Shown piece after piece: positions 44,563-52,819 of a stretch of DNA of 64,000 bases. Below the pieces are notes generated by a model. That model did not search any database and was not told where the DNA came from. It worked only from the letters and a program-made list of their open reading frames with translations. The position numbers and the translations under genes are program-made. Origin of the DNA: Mesorhizobium opportunistum WSM2075. GTDB taxonomy: Bacteria; Pseudomonadota; Alphaproteobacteria; Rhizobiales; Rhizobiaceae. The stretch covers positions 1,550,001 through 1,614,000 of the forward strand of contig NC_015675.1 in assembly GCF_000176035.2 (NCBI RefSeq), given 5' to 3'. Within the stretch, counting starts at the first letter, position 1; each line of letters starts with the position of its first letter.

Positions 44563-45636
44563 TCAGCGTGCGTGCCAGGTCGATCCGTCCGCGGCGAAGA
44601 GATGCAGGGCGGAGATGTCGAACTTCAGCCGAACGGTATCGCCCGGCTTGACGCTCGAGAGCCCGCGATCTTGTGCCGTAACCTGCGTCCCATCGGCGAG
44701 CCGCGCATAGACGAGCGTTCGCTCGCCAAGGCGCTCGACAACGGTGGCCGTGGCGGATGCATCTTCGCCGTCGGAGACGACAGTCAGCGATTCCGGCCGC
44801 ACTCCCAGTTCGCGCCAATCCATGTTGGACGGCGCGCCAGGAAGTTCGACGATCGATCCATCCGTCAAGCGCGCATTGAGCCTGTCGCCTGAGCCCGAAA
44901 CCGTAACGGGCAGAATGTTCATCGCCGGAGATCCGACGAAGGTCGCGACGAAGCGCGATGCCGGACGTGCATAGACCTCGTCGGGTCTTCCCATCTGCTC
45001 TATCCGGCAGTCGTTGAGGATCACAATACGGTCGGCGAGGGTCATCGCTTCCACCTGGTCGTGGGTGACGTAGATCATCGTCGACTTCAAACGTTGATGC
45101 AGCTCGGCAAGCTCGACGCGCGTACGGGCCCGAAGCGCCGCGTCCAGATTGGAGAGCGGCTCGTCGAACAGGAATGCCTTGGGCTCCTTGACGATTGCCC
45201 GCCCGATGGCCACGCGCTGGCGCTGCCCGCCGGAGAGCTGCGACGGCCGCCGATTGAGCAGCGCTTCGATCTCCAGGATGCGCGCAGCCTCAGCGATCCG
45301 CTGGCGTATGACATCCGGCGCGACACGAATGTTCCTCAGCCCAAAGGCCATGTTCTCCGCGACTGTCATATGTGGATAAAGCGCATAGTTCTGGAAGACC
45401 ATCGCAACGTTGCGCCTGCCCGGCGCCAGGTTCTCCGAGCGCACCCCGTCGATCGTCAGCGTGCCCTCGTCAATGCTTTCGAGGCCGGCGATCATCCGTA
45501 ACAGCGTCGTCTTGCCAGAACCGGACGGACCGAGAAACACGACCAGCTCTCCTGGTTCAATGTCCAGGCTGACGCCGCGGATCACTTCGACTGCGCCAAA
45601 GTGCTTTGATACGCCCGACAGCGCGATTCCCGTCAT
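44563..45636 (-). CDS. ABC transporter ATP-binding protein (UgpC/MalK-like)
   Basis: A 357-residue ATPase: GPSGSGKTT, LSGGQRQRVAIGRAIV, AFLFDEPLSNLD and VTHDQVEAMTLADR, with a C-terminal TOBE/regulatory domain. It completes the arabino-oligosaccharide importer although it is encoded convergently. A CGG-N7-CCc site 30 bases upstream of its start joins it to the same regulon. ATG 45636 is chosen because GGAGGAAACAAGGA lies upstream of it; ATG 45660 would overlap the operator more closely. Confidence 0.87.
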   Translation of the reverse strand: MTGIALSGVSKHFGAVEVIRGVSLDIEPGELVVFLGPSGSGKTTLLRMIAGLESIDEGTLTIDGVRSENLAPGRRNVAMVFQNYALYPHMTVAENMAFGLRNIRVAPDVIRQRIAEAARILEIEALLNRRPSQLSGGQRQRVAIGRAIVKEPKAFLFDEPLSNLDAALRARTRVELAELHQRLKSTMIYVTHDQVEAMTLADRIVILNDCRIEQMGRPDEVYARPASRFVATFVGSPAMNILPVTVSGSGDRLNARLTDGSIVELPGAPSNMDWRELGVRPESLTVVSDGEDASATATVVERLGERTLVYARLADGTQVTAQDRGLSSVKPGDTVRLKFDISALHLFAADGSTWHAR

Positions 45637-45665
45637 GCTTGCGATCCTTGTTTCCTCCATAATTT

Positions 45666-45679
45666 CGGATAAATACCCG
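45666..45679. promoter_or_regulatory. CGG-N7-CCC operator candidate upstream of the ATPase gene
   Basis: CGGATAAATACCCG, the third occurrence of the motif, 30 bases upstream of the leftward ATPase start. It matches the sites at 39772 and 41342 except for the final half-site (CCC G instead of CCG). Confidence 0.55.
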
Positions 45680-45933
45680 ATGTCAAGGAACGTGGGGGCT
45701 ATGGCACAATGAGCGCCCTTATCCCTGGTCCCCGGAACAGCTGCTTTCCAAGCTACCTTGCCAAAAAGCCGACCATCTGCAGGCCCCAAACACGACCCAC
45801 AGGCTGACGGATTGTTCTCTTGAAAAAGACGGCGTCCATCCAAATCATAAAAGTCAGCGAAATTTGCCTTACTAAGTCTCTCAAAGTTTCTTAGAAAACT
45901 GCGGCAGATTTCTCGCTAAATCCTTGAAATGCA
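45680..45933. other. intergenic region left of the tRNA-Arg island
   Basis: About 250 bases between the ATPase promoter and the island end. No gene, RNA or repeat is recognised in it. Confidence 0.4.
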
Positions 45934-45979
45934 TGGTGATCCCGACAGGAATCGAACCTGTGACCTACAGATTAGGAAT
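45934..45979. other. attachment-site repeat, partial copy of tRNA-Arg(CCT)
   Basis: A 46-base sequence identical to the 3' part of the tRNA-Arg gene (48684-48729), from the anticodon loop through CCA. It has no 5' half, so it is not a functional tRNA. It marks the far end of an integrated element, most likely the original tRNA 3' end displaced by insertion. Confidence 0.9.
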
Positions 45980-46362
45980 ATGATTTCCGCCAAAAAACAC
46001 AATAAAATCAATATCTTGATGGGCGTCATTTCCATTCTACGGGATTCTACAGAATTGTAGCGTTGTACTAACCAGCGTTGTCCAGATTATCTGGACGTCA
46101 ATCGCCTATCGCGCTCAATGAACGGGGCTCAGGGATAAGACCATGAAGCGCAGCGAGCCGCTGCGAGGTAGACGAAGGTCGACGCGGGAGCGCCGGCTAA
46201 ACCCTCACCGTCATCCCAGACGAGATGAACGATAATGACGAGCCAAGACTTCACGGCGAGGCCGGTCGTGCGCCACTCAGCCAGTGAGGGCTTGGCGAGG
46301 TCAGAAGGCGATCTTTCTTCGCAACGGCCGTCATGTTGACCAATTGATCCGTCGGGAAACGA
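45980..46362. other. left non-coding end of the island
   Basis: No gene I can support. ATTCTAC occurs at 46034-46040 and 46044-46050, one helical turn apart, and CTACAGAATTGTAG at 46047-46060 is nearly palindromic. These could be recombinase arm sites. A leftward reading frame at 46129-46374 (81 codons) has no recognised domain and runs into the inverted repeat. Confidence 0.4.
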
Positions 46363-46390
46363 GCTAGTGGTCAAAACTTGGACGCTTGAT
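46363..46390. repeat. left inverted repeat flanking the ATPase-nuclease gene
   Basis: Begins GCTAGTGGTCAAA and continues to GACGCTTGAT. It matches the complement of 48244-48270 over about 27 positions with a few mismatches and one gap; the outer 13 bases are perfect. The pair encloses the gene like transposon ends, but no transposase is present. Confidence 0.7.
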
Positions 46391-46508
46391 ACCCGAAACG
46401 GAATACCGCTGCCGACCTCCTTACGGTCGTTCGGGATCCTTCCTTCGCCTACTACAACTTGCCATTGGTCAGTCAGCCGCCGCTGGCGGGGATGCGGAAA
46501 ACGAACGT

Positions 46509-48062
46509 ATGGTAAAAGTCCAAGCCGCTATCTACAGACTCTCCCTATCCCATCCCGTTTTCCGATGCCATATAGGCGATGAAATAACGGGGGCAACGTT
46601 GAAAATAAACGAACTAAAAGGGCGCTCTGCCCATCTCACTAACCTGAACAACATCAACGTAATTATGGGTCGCAACGGCGCGGGAAAGAGCCGCTTCCTT
46701 CGTGACATCGAGGAAGTGACCAGCCAGAATAAGCAACTCTTTTATTTTCGCTATGTCAGCCCTGAACGGGCTGGCTCATTCAAGCGCGATGGTTCCGTCC
46801 TCACAAATATGAGTAATGACCCCACTTGGCTGCGGCAAGTACGGGCAGTTAATCAGGCCAACAACTTCAAAGCCGCATCGGCGATGCTGTTCCGCGAAGC
46901 CGAGACGCTTTATCTACGTCGCCTAGCCAGCACGCCAGAAATCCGAATGGACCCCACGCGCAACTTCCAGACAGATCGGCTGAGTAAGGTAAATCAGCTG
47001 CTCACCAATATCTCGCTTGAGATGGGTAACGCCGATTTCGAGTTTCGTTCGCTGACCGATGGCCAGCTAGTAATCCCAGACCAAATCAGCAGCGGCGAAT
47101 CGGAAGCCGTAGCTCTGGCTTCCGAGATTCTCTATTTCTTTGATACGATAGACCCTGCGAAGACGAATATACTGCTCCTTGATGAGCCGGACGTGCACCT
47201 TCACCCCGATCTCCAAGCACGGCTCGGTAAGCTGATCATCGCCATGCTGGACGAGTTCAAGAGCTACGCGGAAAGCATTGCTGTATGCCTCGCCACGCAT
47301 AGCAGCCCGTTGGTCTGTTCTCTCGCGGATTCGCAATATGTTTCGATCGGCACCAAGAGCTTCGCGGTCGATACGGTTGAACTCAAACCGACCAGCGCCG
47401 AGCTTCGCAAGGTTGCCCCATTCTTCGGCCACCCCCTTTCACTTTCGCTAAGCGAAGACGCGGCGTTGATCCTCGAAGGCGAGGACGACGAACGCGTTTG
47501 GCAGCAGGCTGCGCGAACGTCGCAGGGCCGGATCAAGGTCTTTCCGGTGCTGGCCGGCAGCGTAGACCAGCAGGGCGAACTAGAGACCTTCTGTGTCAAT
47601 CTGCTCGATACGCTCTATGACAACCCGGTCGCCTTTTCCCTTCGCGACGGCGACGGCGTGGTTGATCAACCGCTCGAACATCGCCCACCTATCAAGCGCT
47701 ACCGCCTGCAATGCTATGCAATTGAAAACGCCCTTTTGACTGACCCCTGCCTTGCCGTGATGGGCACGACCTGGGAGGGTTTTGTCGCTGCGGCATTGAA
47801 ATGGGAGGCTGAAAATCAGGGACACGCAGATAGAACGCTCATTAACGAGCTTGCCGAGTCCAATGATCGGCTGCGGCACAAGAAAATCAAGAAGGTCCGC
47901 CAGCTCGTCTGTGCCGTGCTCGAGTGCAAGAAGCCTTGGGAGGTCGTGGTTGGTCAGGCCATCGGAGCGCTAACGAACGAGGATCTCGCAAGTTCGAACA
48001 TGCTGATTGATTTCCTCGGGGCGGAAATGGTCAGCGACATCATCTTCAGGAACGGGGCATGA
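46509..48062 (+). CDS. ABC-type ATPase with C-terminal TOPRIM-like domain, candidate anti-phage protein
   Basis: A 517-residue protein. The ATPase part has Walker A GRNGAGKS at 54-61, the signature SSGESEAVAL near 195, Walker B ILLLDEPDVHLHPD near 221-234 and the switch histidine in ATHSSP near 264. The C-terminal part has ALILEGEDDERVW, with Glu323 and nearby acidic residues, and SLRDGDG, with Asp380 and Asp382. This is the Glu plus DxD pattern of TOPRIM/DUF4435 nucleases. Architecture resembles OLD nucleases and fused PARIS AriA-AriB proteins. ATG 46509 is preferred to TTG 46386, which lies in the inverted repeat. Abortive-infection function is inference. Confidence 0.75.
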   Translation: MVKVQAAIYRLSLSHPVFRCHIGDEITGATLKINELKGRSAHLTNLNNINVIMGRNGAGKSRFLRDIEEVTSQNKQLFYFRYVSPERAGSFKRDGSVLTNMSNDPTWLRQVRAVNQANNFKAASAMLFREAETLYLRRLASTPEIRMDPTRNFQTDRLSKVNQLLTNISLEMGNADFEFRSLTDGQLVIPDQISSGESEAVALASEILYFFDTIDPAKTNILLLDEPDVHLHPDLQARLGKLIIAMLDEFKSYAESIAVCLATHSSPLVCSLADSQYVSIGTKSFAVDTVELKPTSAELRKVAPFFGHPLSLSLSEDAALILEGEDDERVWQQAARTSQGRIKVFPVLAGSVDQQGELETFCVNLLDTLYDNPVAFSLRDGDGVVDQPLEHRPPIKRYRLQCYAIENALLTDPCLAVMGTTWEGFVAAALKWEAENQGHADRTLINELAESNDRLRHKKIKKVRQLVCAVLECKKPWEVVVGQAIGALTNEDLASSNMLIDFLGAEMVSDIIFRNGA

Positions 48063-48243
48063 GCAACATTGAATAGCGCGAGACCTCGATCTTAGCTGCT
48101 ATCAAGGATCAGCCAGTGTTGGCTGTCCGCCGCCTGTTCCTACCCGGCGCAATTCGTTGAAGAGATGAACGGCAGCTTTCCCGGCCTAACGGCCCGAAAC
48201 TTGCTGGTCTGCTTCCCACGGTGAGCGGGCCTACGGCTCCTGA

Positions 48244-48270
48244 ACCAAGCGTCAGAGTTTGACCACTAGC
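48244..48270. repeat. right inverted repeat flanking the ATPase-nuclease gene
   Basis: Ends TTTGACCACTAGC (48258-48270), the exact complement of 46363-46375, preceded by CAAGCGTCAG that pairs with the inner part of the left copy. Together they bracket about 1.9 kb. Confidence 0.7.
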
Positions 48271-48550
48271 GACTGGCAAAGAGTCTTCGCAACTGGCCGG
48301 GCTAATGGTGACGAAAGGGCCCTCCTGAGACTCGCGTTTGGCCGACGTAATCTACGAAGCAGTACGCGGCGATTCCTTCGTTTCCAAATTGAATGGGTGG
48401 CCTCTTCCTTTAAGACACTGGAGCGGGGGAAGGAAGCTGTGGTGCCGGTTCGTTGCGTCTCGGGCGATATGCCTTGTCAGCGAGACATCGTCAATGACCG
48501 GTCGAGACATGCAACTGAAGCTGTCAAACCCCGTCAAGCAGTTCTACGCA

Positions 48551-48580
48551 AATCCGTAGAATGGCTTCATTCTACGGATT
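48551..48580. repeat. perfect 12-bp inverted repeat near the tRNA-proximal island end
   Basis: AATCCGTAGAAT, loop GGCTTC, ATTCTACGGATT. Its ATTCTAC core is the same word found twice at the opposite island end. It could be a recombinase arm site, or a terminator for the region. Confidence 0.6.
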
Positions 48581-48683
48581 CTTGGTGATGGAAAGTGGCG
48601 AAATTCACGGCTATTCACGTAGAATGGCGATCGGACCCTTTCGGGTCTGACCGCCTAATCAATTGATTTAACATGGTTTTTCG

Positions 48684-48760
48684 TGGTGATCCCGACAGGA
48701 ATCGAACCTGTGACCTACAGATTAGGAATCTGCCGCTCTATCCTACTGAGCTACGGGACC
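48684..48760 (-). tRNA. tRNA-Arg(CCT)
   Basis: A complete 77-nucleotide tRNA including an encoded CCA. On the minus strand the acceptor GGTCCCG pairs with CGGGATC, with one G-U. The D stem is GCTC/GAGC, the anticodon stem GCAGA/TCTGT with loop TTCCTAA (anticodon CCT), and the T arm ACAGG-TTCGATT-CCTGT. It reads AGG codons. Its 3' 46 bases are duplicated at 45934-45979, so the gene is the island integration site and was restored by it. Confidence 0.95.
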
Positions 48761-48878
48761 ACGCGGCCCGACACATAGCCGCTTCGGATCGTTTCGCCAA
48801 GAGGCTGGCCGAAGGCAATTCAAGAGGCCGGCCGAAGACAATTCGGCGGCCTCTTGTCATCGTTCGTCACCGCGCGCC

Positions 48879-50042
48879 TCAGGCGGCCAGCGCGGTTTCG
48901 GCCAGTTTCACCCAGTAGCTCATGCCGTGCGGGATGGCCTCGTCGTTGAAATCATAGGCCGGGTTGTGGAGGCCGGCGGTGTCGCCATTGCCGATGAAGA
49001 TGAAGGCTCCGGGGCGGGCTTCCAGCATGTAGGAGAAGTCCTCGCCGCCCATCACCGGCTGGATGCCGCGGTGGACATGGGCGTCGCCGGCGACGTTGGC
49101 CGCGATGTCGCTGGCGAACACCGTCTCTTCCGCGTGGTTGAAGGTCACTGGGTAATTGGCCTGGTAGTCGACCTCGATCTTGGCGCCGAAGGCGATCGCC
49201 AGCCCTTCGCAGATGGTGCGGATGCGCTCTTCGGACTTCTTGGCGATTTCCTTGCGCAAGGTGCGCACCGTGCCGGCGATCTCGGCCGATTCCGGAATGA
49301 TGTTGTAGGCATCGCCGGCATGGAACTTGGTCACCGACACCACCACCGCCTCGACCGGATCGGTGCTGCGCGAAGCGATGGTCTGCAGCGCGCCGACCAG
49401 CTGGCTGGTGATGACGATCGGGTCGATCGTGCCGTGCGGCATGGCCGCGTGGCCGCCGCGGCCCTTCACGGTGATGGTGAATTCGGCCGTCGCCGCCATG
49501 ATCGGGCCCGGCCGGATCGCGAACTGGCCGACAGGCAGGCCCGGCATGTTGTGCATGCCGAACACCTTGGAGATGTCGAAGCGCTCCATCATGCCGTCCT
49601 TGACCATCTCGTTGCCGCCGCCGCCGCCTTCCTCGGCCGGCTGGAAGATCACCGCCACGGAGCCCGCGAAATTGCGTGTTTCGGCGAGATATTTCGCCGC
49701 GCCCAGAAGCATCGCCGTGTGGCCGTCATGACCGCAGGCGTGCATCTTGCCGGGAACGGTCGAAGCGTAAGGCTTGCCGGTGATCTCGTTGAGCGGCAGC
49801 GCATCCATGTCGGCGCGCAGGCCGATGGTGGCGCCGTCGCCCTGGCGGCCACGAATGATGCCAACGACGCCGGTCTTGCCGAGGCCGGTCACCACGTCGT
49901 CGCAGCCGAACTCCTTCAGCTTCTCGGTCACGAAGGCGGCGGTCTTGAAGACGTCGAAGTTCAGTTCTGGCGTCTGGTGCAGGTGTTGGCGCCAGCCGGC
50001 GACTTCGTCCTGCATCTCGGCGGCTCGGTTCAGGATTGGCAT
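48879..50042 (-). CDS. M20-family amidohydrolase (hippurate hydrolase/N-acyl amino acid deacylase type)
   Basis: A 387-residue metallopeptidase-fold enzyme. The zinc motifs are GLRADMDALPLNE, HACGHDGHTAML and FQPAEEGGGGG with the catalytic glutamate, followed by the GRGGHAAMPH dimerisation block and VMGGEDFSYML near the end. Family members remove acyl groups from N-acyl or N-benzoyl amino acids. ATG 50042 gives the normal length. It is divergent from the D,D-carboxypeptidase gene and has no operon partner. Confidence 0.85.
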   Translation of the reverse strand: MPILNRAAEMQDEVAGWRQHLHQTPELNFDVFKTAAFVTEKLKEFGCDDVVTGLGKTGVVGIIRGRQGDGATIGLRADMDALPLNEITGKPYASTVPGKMHACGHDGHTAMLLGAAKYLAETRNFAGSVAVIFQPAEEGGGGGNEMVKDGMMERFDISKVFGMHNMPGLPVGQFAIRPGPIMAATAEFTITVKGRGGHAAMPHGTIDPIVITSQLVGALQTIASRSTDPVEAVVVSVTKFHAGDAYNIIPESAEIAGTVRTLRKEIAKKSEERIRTICEGLAIAFGAKIEVDYQANYPVTFNHAEETVFASDIAANVAGDAHVHRGIQPVMGGEDFSYMLEARPGAFIFIGNGDTAGLHNPAYDFNDEAIPHGMSYWVKLAETALAA

Positions 50043-50257
50043 GGTGGTTCCATCTCGCTGTTGGAGCAGGCGGGCTGGCCCGCTGCCTTTCAATTGTGAT
50101 CGTCAGGCACTTTTGCCATGTTGGCGTCACATAGGGTAAATAGCACCGCAACGATGCGGTCCGTTTTTGAGGGGCGGACTCGTTATGCTGCCGGTCACGT
50201 AACGAAATCTTACGGAGCCAGGGGCGACTACGGCAAGAGGCGATTTCGGATTTGATC

Positions 50258-51421
50258 ATGCGGCACAGGCATTTCCTCAAACTATTCTCGGCTGGCGCAA
50301 TCATGCTGTCGGTCCTGGCTGGGCCGACGCTGGCCAATCCGGTGGTTGTCTTCGACCTCAAGAGCGGGCAGATCCTGCAGCATCAGGATGCCTTCAAGCG
50401 CTGGTACCCGGCCTCGCTGAGCAAGCTGATGACCGCCTACGTGACCTTCCGGGCGATCGCGGCCGGCGAAGTCCAGCTCGATTCGCCGATCAAGGTGACG
50501 AAACACTCGGCCGCGGAGCCGCCAAGCAAGATGGGCTTCAAGCCGGGTTCGGTGATGCGGCTCGACAATGCGCTGAAGATGATGCTGGTCAAATCGGCCA
50601 ACGACATCGCCATGGCGGTCGGTGAGAATATCGGCGGCTCGCAAGCGGCCTTTGCCGAACGAATGAACGCCGAAGCAGTCCGGCTCGGCATGAACGGCAC
50701 CCATTTCGTCAATCCGAACGGCCTTTATTCGCCGGACCAGTACACCACGGCGCGCGACCTTGCCGTGCTGGTGATGGCGATACGCCGGGAATTTCCGCAA
50801 TATGCGCCATGGTTCTCGATCGAGGGGCTCGCGGTCGGCAAGAAGGCGATCCCGAACTACAATCTCTTGATCGGCCGCTATCCCGGCGCCGACGGCATGA
50901 AGACCGGCTTTGTCTGCCCTTCCGGCTTCAACATGATCGGTTCGGCGACGCGCAACGGGCGCACGCTGGTGGCGGTGGTGCTTGGCGAGAAGTCGGCGGT
51001 CAGCCGTGCCGAGGCCGCGGCCAGACTGCTCGACCAGGGTTTTGGCGCGCCCGCCGCCGGCTCGGCCACCGTCGCCACGCTGGCGCCCTACGGCGATACG
51101 GTCTCGCCCAACGACATGCATGACGAGGTCTGCAAGAAGAAGACGCCGGAGGAGCAATCCGAAGCGCCGCCCGCCTTGGCCAAGGACGTGCCGAAATCGC
51201 CCTACCAGGTAAAGCTCGACCATGTGCCGACGCTGGTTGCCGTCGGTCTTGGCGGCGCCACCGGCCCGGCGCCGAAGGCGATACTCGACCAGGGCGGCCA
51301 GGAATATGCCGACGTGCCGATCCCGACCTGGCGGCCGGACAAACCCCAGCCCGCGGGCACCGGTCCCAAGGTAGCAGGCGCCGACGCGCAAGGTGACCGG
51401 CCCGCCAAGACCGCGAACTGA
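50258..51421 (+). CDS. D-alanyl-D-alanine carboxypeptidase, penicillin-binding protein (DacF type)
   Basis: A 387-residue S11 serine peptidase that trims the terminal D-Ala from peptidoglycan stem peptides in the periplasm. The signal peptide ends near TLA at residue 26. SxxK is SLSK at 53-56, followed by SAN in KSANDIAM and KTG in ADGMKTGF. The C-terminal 120 residues are an unstructured Pro/Ala-rich extension. ATG 50258 is chosen over TTG 50252. The CobW-type GTPase gene follows after five bases. Confidence 0.87.
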   Translation: MRHRHFLKLFSAGAIMLSVLAGPTLANPVVVFDLKSGQILQHQDAFKRWYPASLSKLMTAYVTFRAIAAGEVQLDSPIKVTKHSAAEPPSKMGFKPGSVMRLDNALKMMLVKSANDIAMAVGENIGGSQAAFAERMNAEAVRLGMNGTHFVNPNGLYSPDQYTTARDLAVLVMAIRREFPQYAPWFSIEGLAVGKKAIPNYNLLIGRYPGADGMKTGFVCPSGFNMIGSATRNGRTLVAVVLGEKSAVSRAEAAARLLDQGFGAPAAGSATVATLAPYGDTVSPNDMHDEVCKKKTPEEQSEAPPALAKDVPKSPYQVKLDHVPTLVAVGLGGATGPAPKAILDQGGQEYADVPIPTWRPDKPQPAGTGPKVAGADAQGDRPAKTAN

Positions 51422-51426
51422 CCGCA

Positions 51427-52563
51427 ATGGCGAGTTTCCCGATACCCGTCTCGGTACTGACCGGCTTCCTCGGCGCCGGCAAGACGACGCTGCTCAACCG
51501 GCTGCTGAAGGATCCGGCGCTGGCCGACACGGCGGTCATCATCAACGAGTTCGGCGAGGTGGCGATCGACCATCTGCTTGTCGAGCAGGCCTCCGACGGC
51601 ATCATCCAGCTTTCCGACGGCTGCCTGTGCTGCACGGTGCGCGGCGAACTGGTCGATACGCTGGCCGACCTGGTCGACCGGCTGCAGACCGGGCGCATCG
51701 CACGCCTTGCCCGCGTCATCGTCGAGACCACTGGGCTCGCCGATCCGGCGCCCGTGCTGCAATCGATCATGGCGCATCCGGCGCTGGTCCAGGCTTTCCG
51801 GCTCGACGGCGTCATCACGCTGGTCGATGCGGTCAATGGCGACGCCACGCTCGATGCCCATGTCGAGGCGGTCAAGCAGGTCGCGGTCGCCGACCGCATC
51901 GTGCTGAGCAAGGCCGACCTGGTTGCCGGCCCCGTAGAACTCGAAATGCTGCGGGCGCGCCTGCGGCAGATCAATCCGGGTGCCGAACTGCTCGATGCCG
52001 GCGATACGGGGACGGGCGTGGCGGCGCTGTTCGACTGCGGCCTCTACAATCCAGCCACCAAATCCGCGGACGTGCGGCGCTGGCTCGGCGAGGAAGCGGC
52101 GCACGATCACCACCATCATGACCATCACCATGACGGGCACGATCACCATGAAGGGTACGATCACCATGACGGGCACGATCATGGTCACCGGCACGACCAG
52201 CGCGTGCGCTCCTATTCACTGGTGCATGATGGTCCGGTGCCGTTTTCGGCCATCGAGATGTTTCTCGACCTTCTGCGCTCGACGCATGGCGAACACCTCT
52301 TGCGCATGAAGGGCGTCATCGAATTGCAGGAAGATCCGTCGCGGCCGCTGGTCGTGCATGGCGTGCAGAAGATCCTGCATCCGCCGGTGCAGTTGCCCTC
52401 CTGGCCGGACAGCCAACGTGGCACGCGGCTGGTGCTGATCACGCTCGACATGCCGGAAGACTATGTGCGCCGGCTGTTCGCCGCCTTCACCAACCGGCCC
52501 TCGATCGACACGCCCGACCGCGCGGCGCTGGAAAACAATCCGCTGGCGATTGCCGGGCGGTAA
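51427..52563 (+). CDS. CobW/COG0523-family GTPase, probable metallochaperone
   Basis: A 378-residue G3E GTPase. Walker A is GFLGAGKTT at 13-21, the metal-binding CxCC motif is in DGCLCCTVRG, and SKADLV is the guanine-specificity motif. A long histidine-rich loop (about residues 225-258, HDHHHHDHHHDGHDHH and beyond) precedes the C-terminal CobW domain. Such proteins deliver zinc or another metal to client enzymes. It may share a transcript with the D,D-carboxypeptidase. No Zur box was recognised. Confidence 0.85.
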   Translation: MASFPIPVSVLTGFLGAGKTTLLNRLLKDPALADTAVIINEFGEVAIDHLLVEQASDGIIQLSDGCLCCTVRGELVDTLADLVDRLQTGRIARLARVIVETTGLADPAPVLQSIMAHPALVQAFRLDGVITLVDAVNGDATLDAHVEAVKQVAVADRIVLSKADLVAGPVELEMLRARLRQINPGAELLDAGDTGTGVAALFDCGLYNPATKSADVRRWLGEEAAHDHHHHDHHHDGHDHHEGYDHHDGHDHGHRHDQRVRSYSLVHDGPVPFSAIEMFLDLLRSTHGEHLLRMKGVIELQEDPSRPLVVHGVQKILHPPVQLPSWPDSQRGTRLVLITLDMPEDYVRRLFAAFTNRPSIDTPDRAALENNPLAIAGR

Positions 52564-52566
52564 ACG

Positions 52567-52809
52567 CTACGTTCCCTGCGCGCCGCGTTCGACCAGAAAA
52601 CGGTGGCCACCCACGACAGCCGCCGTTTCGATCAACTGATGGCCTGCATCCGAGCAAAAGGCAGGGATGTCGATGACAGCCAGAGGATCGGTGGTCTCGA
52701 GCCAAAGCCTGCTGCCCGGCAGCATGCCGGCAAGACGTTTTTTCGCTTTAAGCACGGGTAGGGGACAGTTCAGCCCCTTGAGATCATAGATCGCGGTGCG
52801 TTCGGCCAA
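52567..52809 (-). CDS. TusA-family sulfur carrier-like protein
   Basis: An 80-residue single-domain protein of the SirA/TusA fold. The active cysteine is in DLKGLNCPLPVLKAKKRL, the exact CPxP context of the family, and TTDPLAVIDIPAFC follows. TusA proteins relay sulfur for tRNA thiolation, molybdenum cofactor or sulfur metabolism. It is convergent with the GTPase gene, four bases apart, and lies ten bases downstream of the L,D-transpeptidase, with which it may be co-transcribed. Confidence 0.85.
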   Translation of the reverse strand: MAERTAIYDLKGLNCPLPVLKAKKRLAGMLPGSRLWLETTDPLAVIDIPAFCSDAGHQLIETAAVVGGHRFLVERGAQGT

Positions 52810-52819
52810 GGATAGAACC

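Larger units (their letters stand above)
48063..48683. other. right non-coding end of the island
   Basis: Weak reading frames at 48259-48588 and 48338-48559 have no ribosome site or domain, and they may be gene debris. A perfect 12-base inverted repeat lies at 48551-48580. CGTAGAATGGC occurs at 48555-48565 and again at 48618-48628, close to the tRNA end. Confidence 0.45.
45934..48729. mobile_element. small tRNA-Arg-integrated genomic island carrying one ATPase-nuclease gene
   Basis: The segment is bounded by 46-bp perfect direct repeats and measures 2750 bases from repeat to repeat. Repeat position in the 3' half of a tRNA gene, starting at the anticodon loop, is the usual target of tyrosine recombinases. 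Its base composition is visibly more AT-rich than the neighbouring genes. There is one convincing gene (46509-48062) and no integrase. ATTCTAC-type short repeats lie near both ends. Confidence 0.82.

Noticed and set aside
45934..45979. A second tRNA-Arg gene
   Set aside because: Only the 3' 46 bases are present. No acceptor 5' strand, D arm or anticodon 5' stem precedes it, so it is an attachment-site copy.
46129..46374. Leftward 81-codon gene at the left end of the island
   Set aside because: Its upstream end lies inside the inverted repeat flanking the ATPase gene and the translation shows no known motif. It could be a remnant, but I cannot support it.
48259..48588. A 109-codon gene at the right end of the island
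   Set aside because: No ribosome site or recognisable domain. It overlaps another weak frame and crosses a perfect palindrome; at most it is gene debris.
52101..52200. Nucleotide repeat region in the GTPase gene
   Set aside because: The CACCAT-type repetition is explained by the histidine-rich metal-binding loop common in this protein family.
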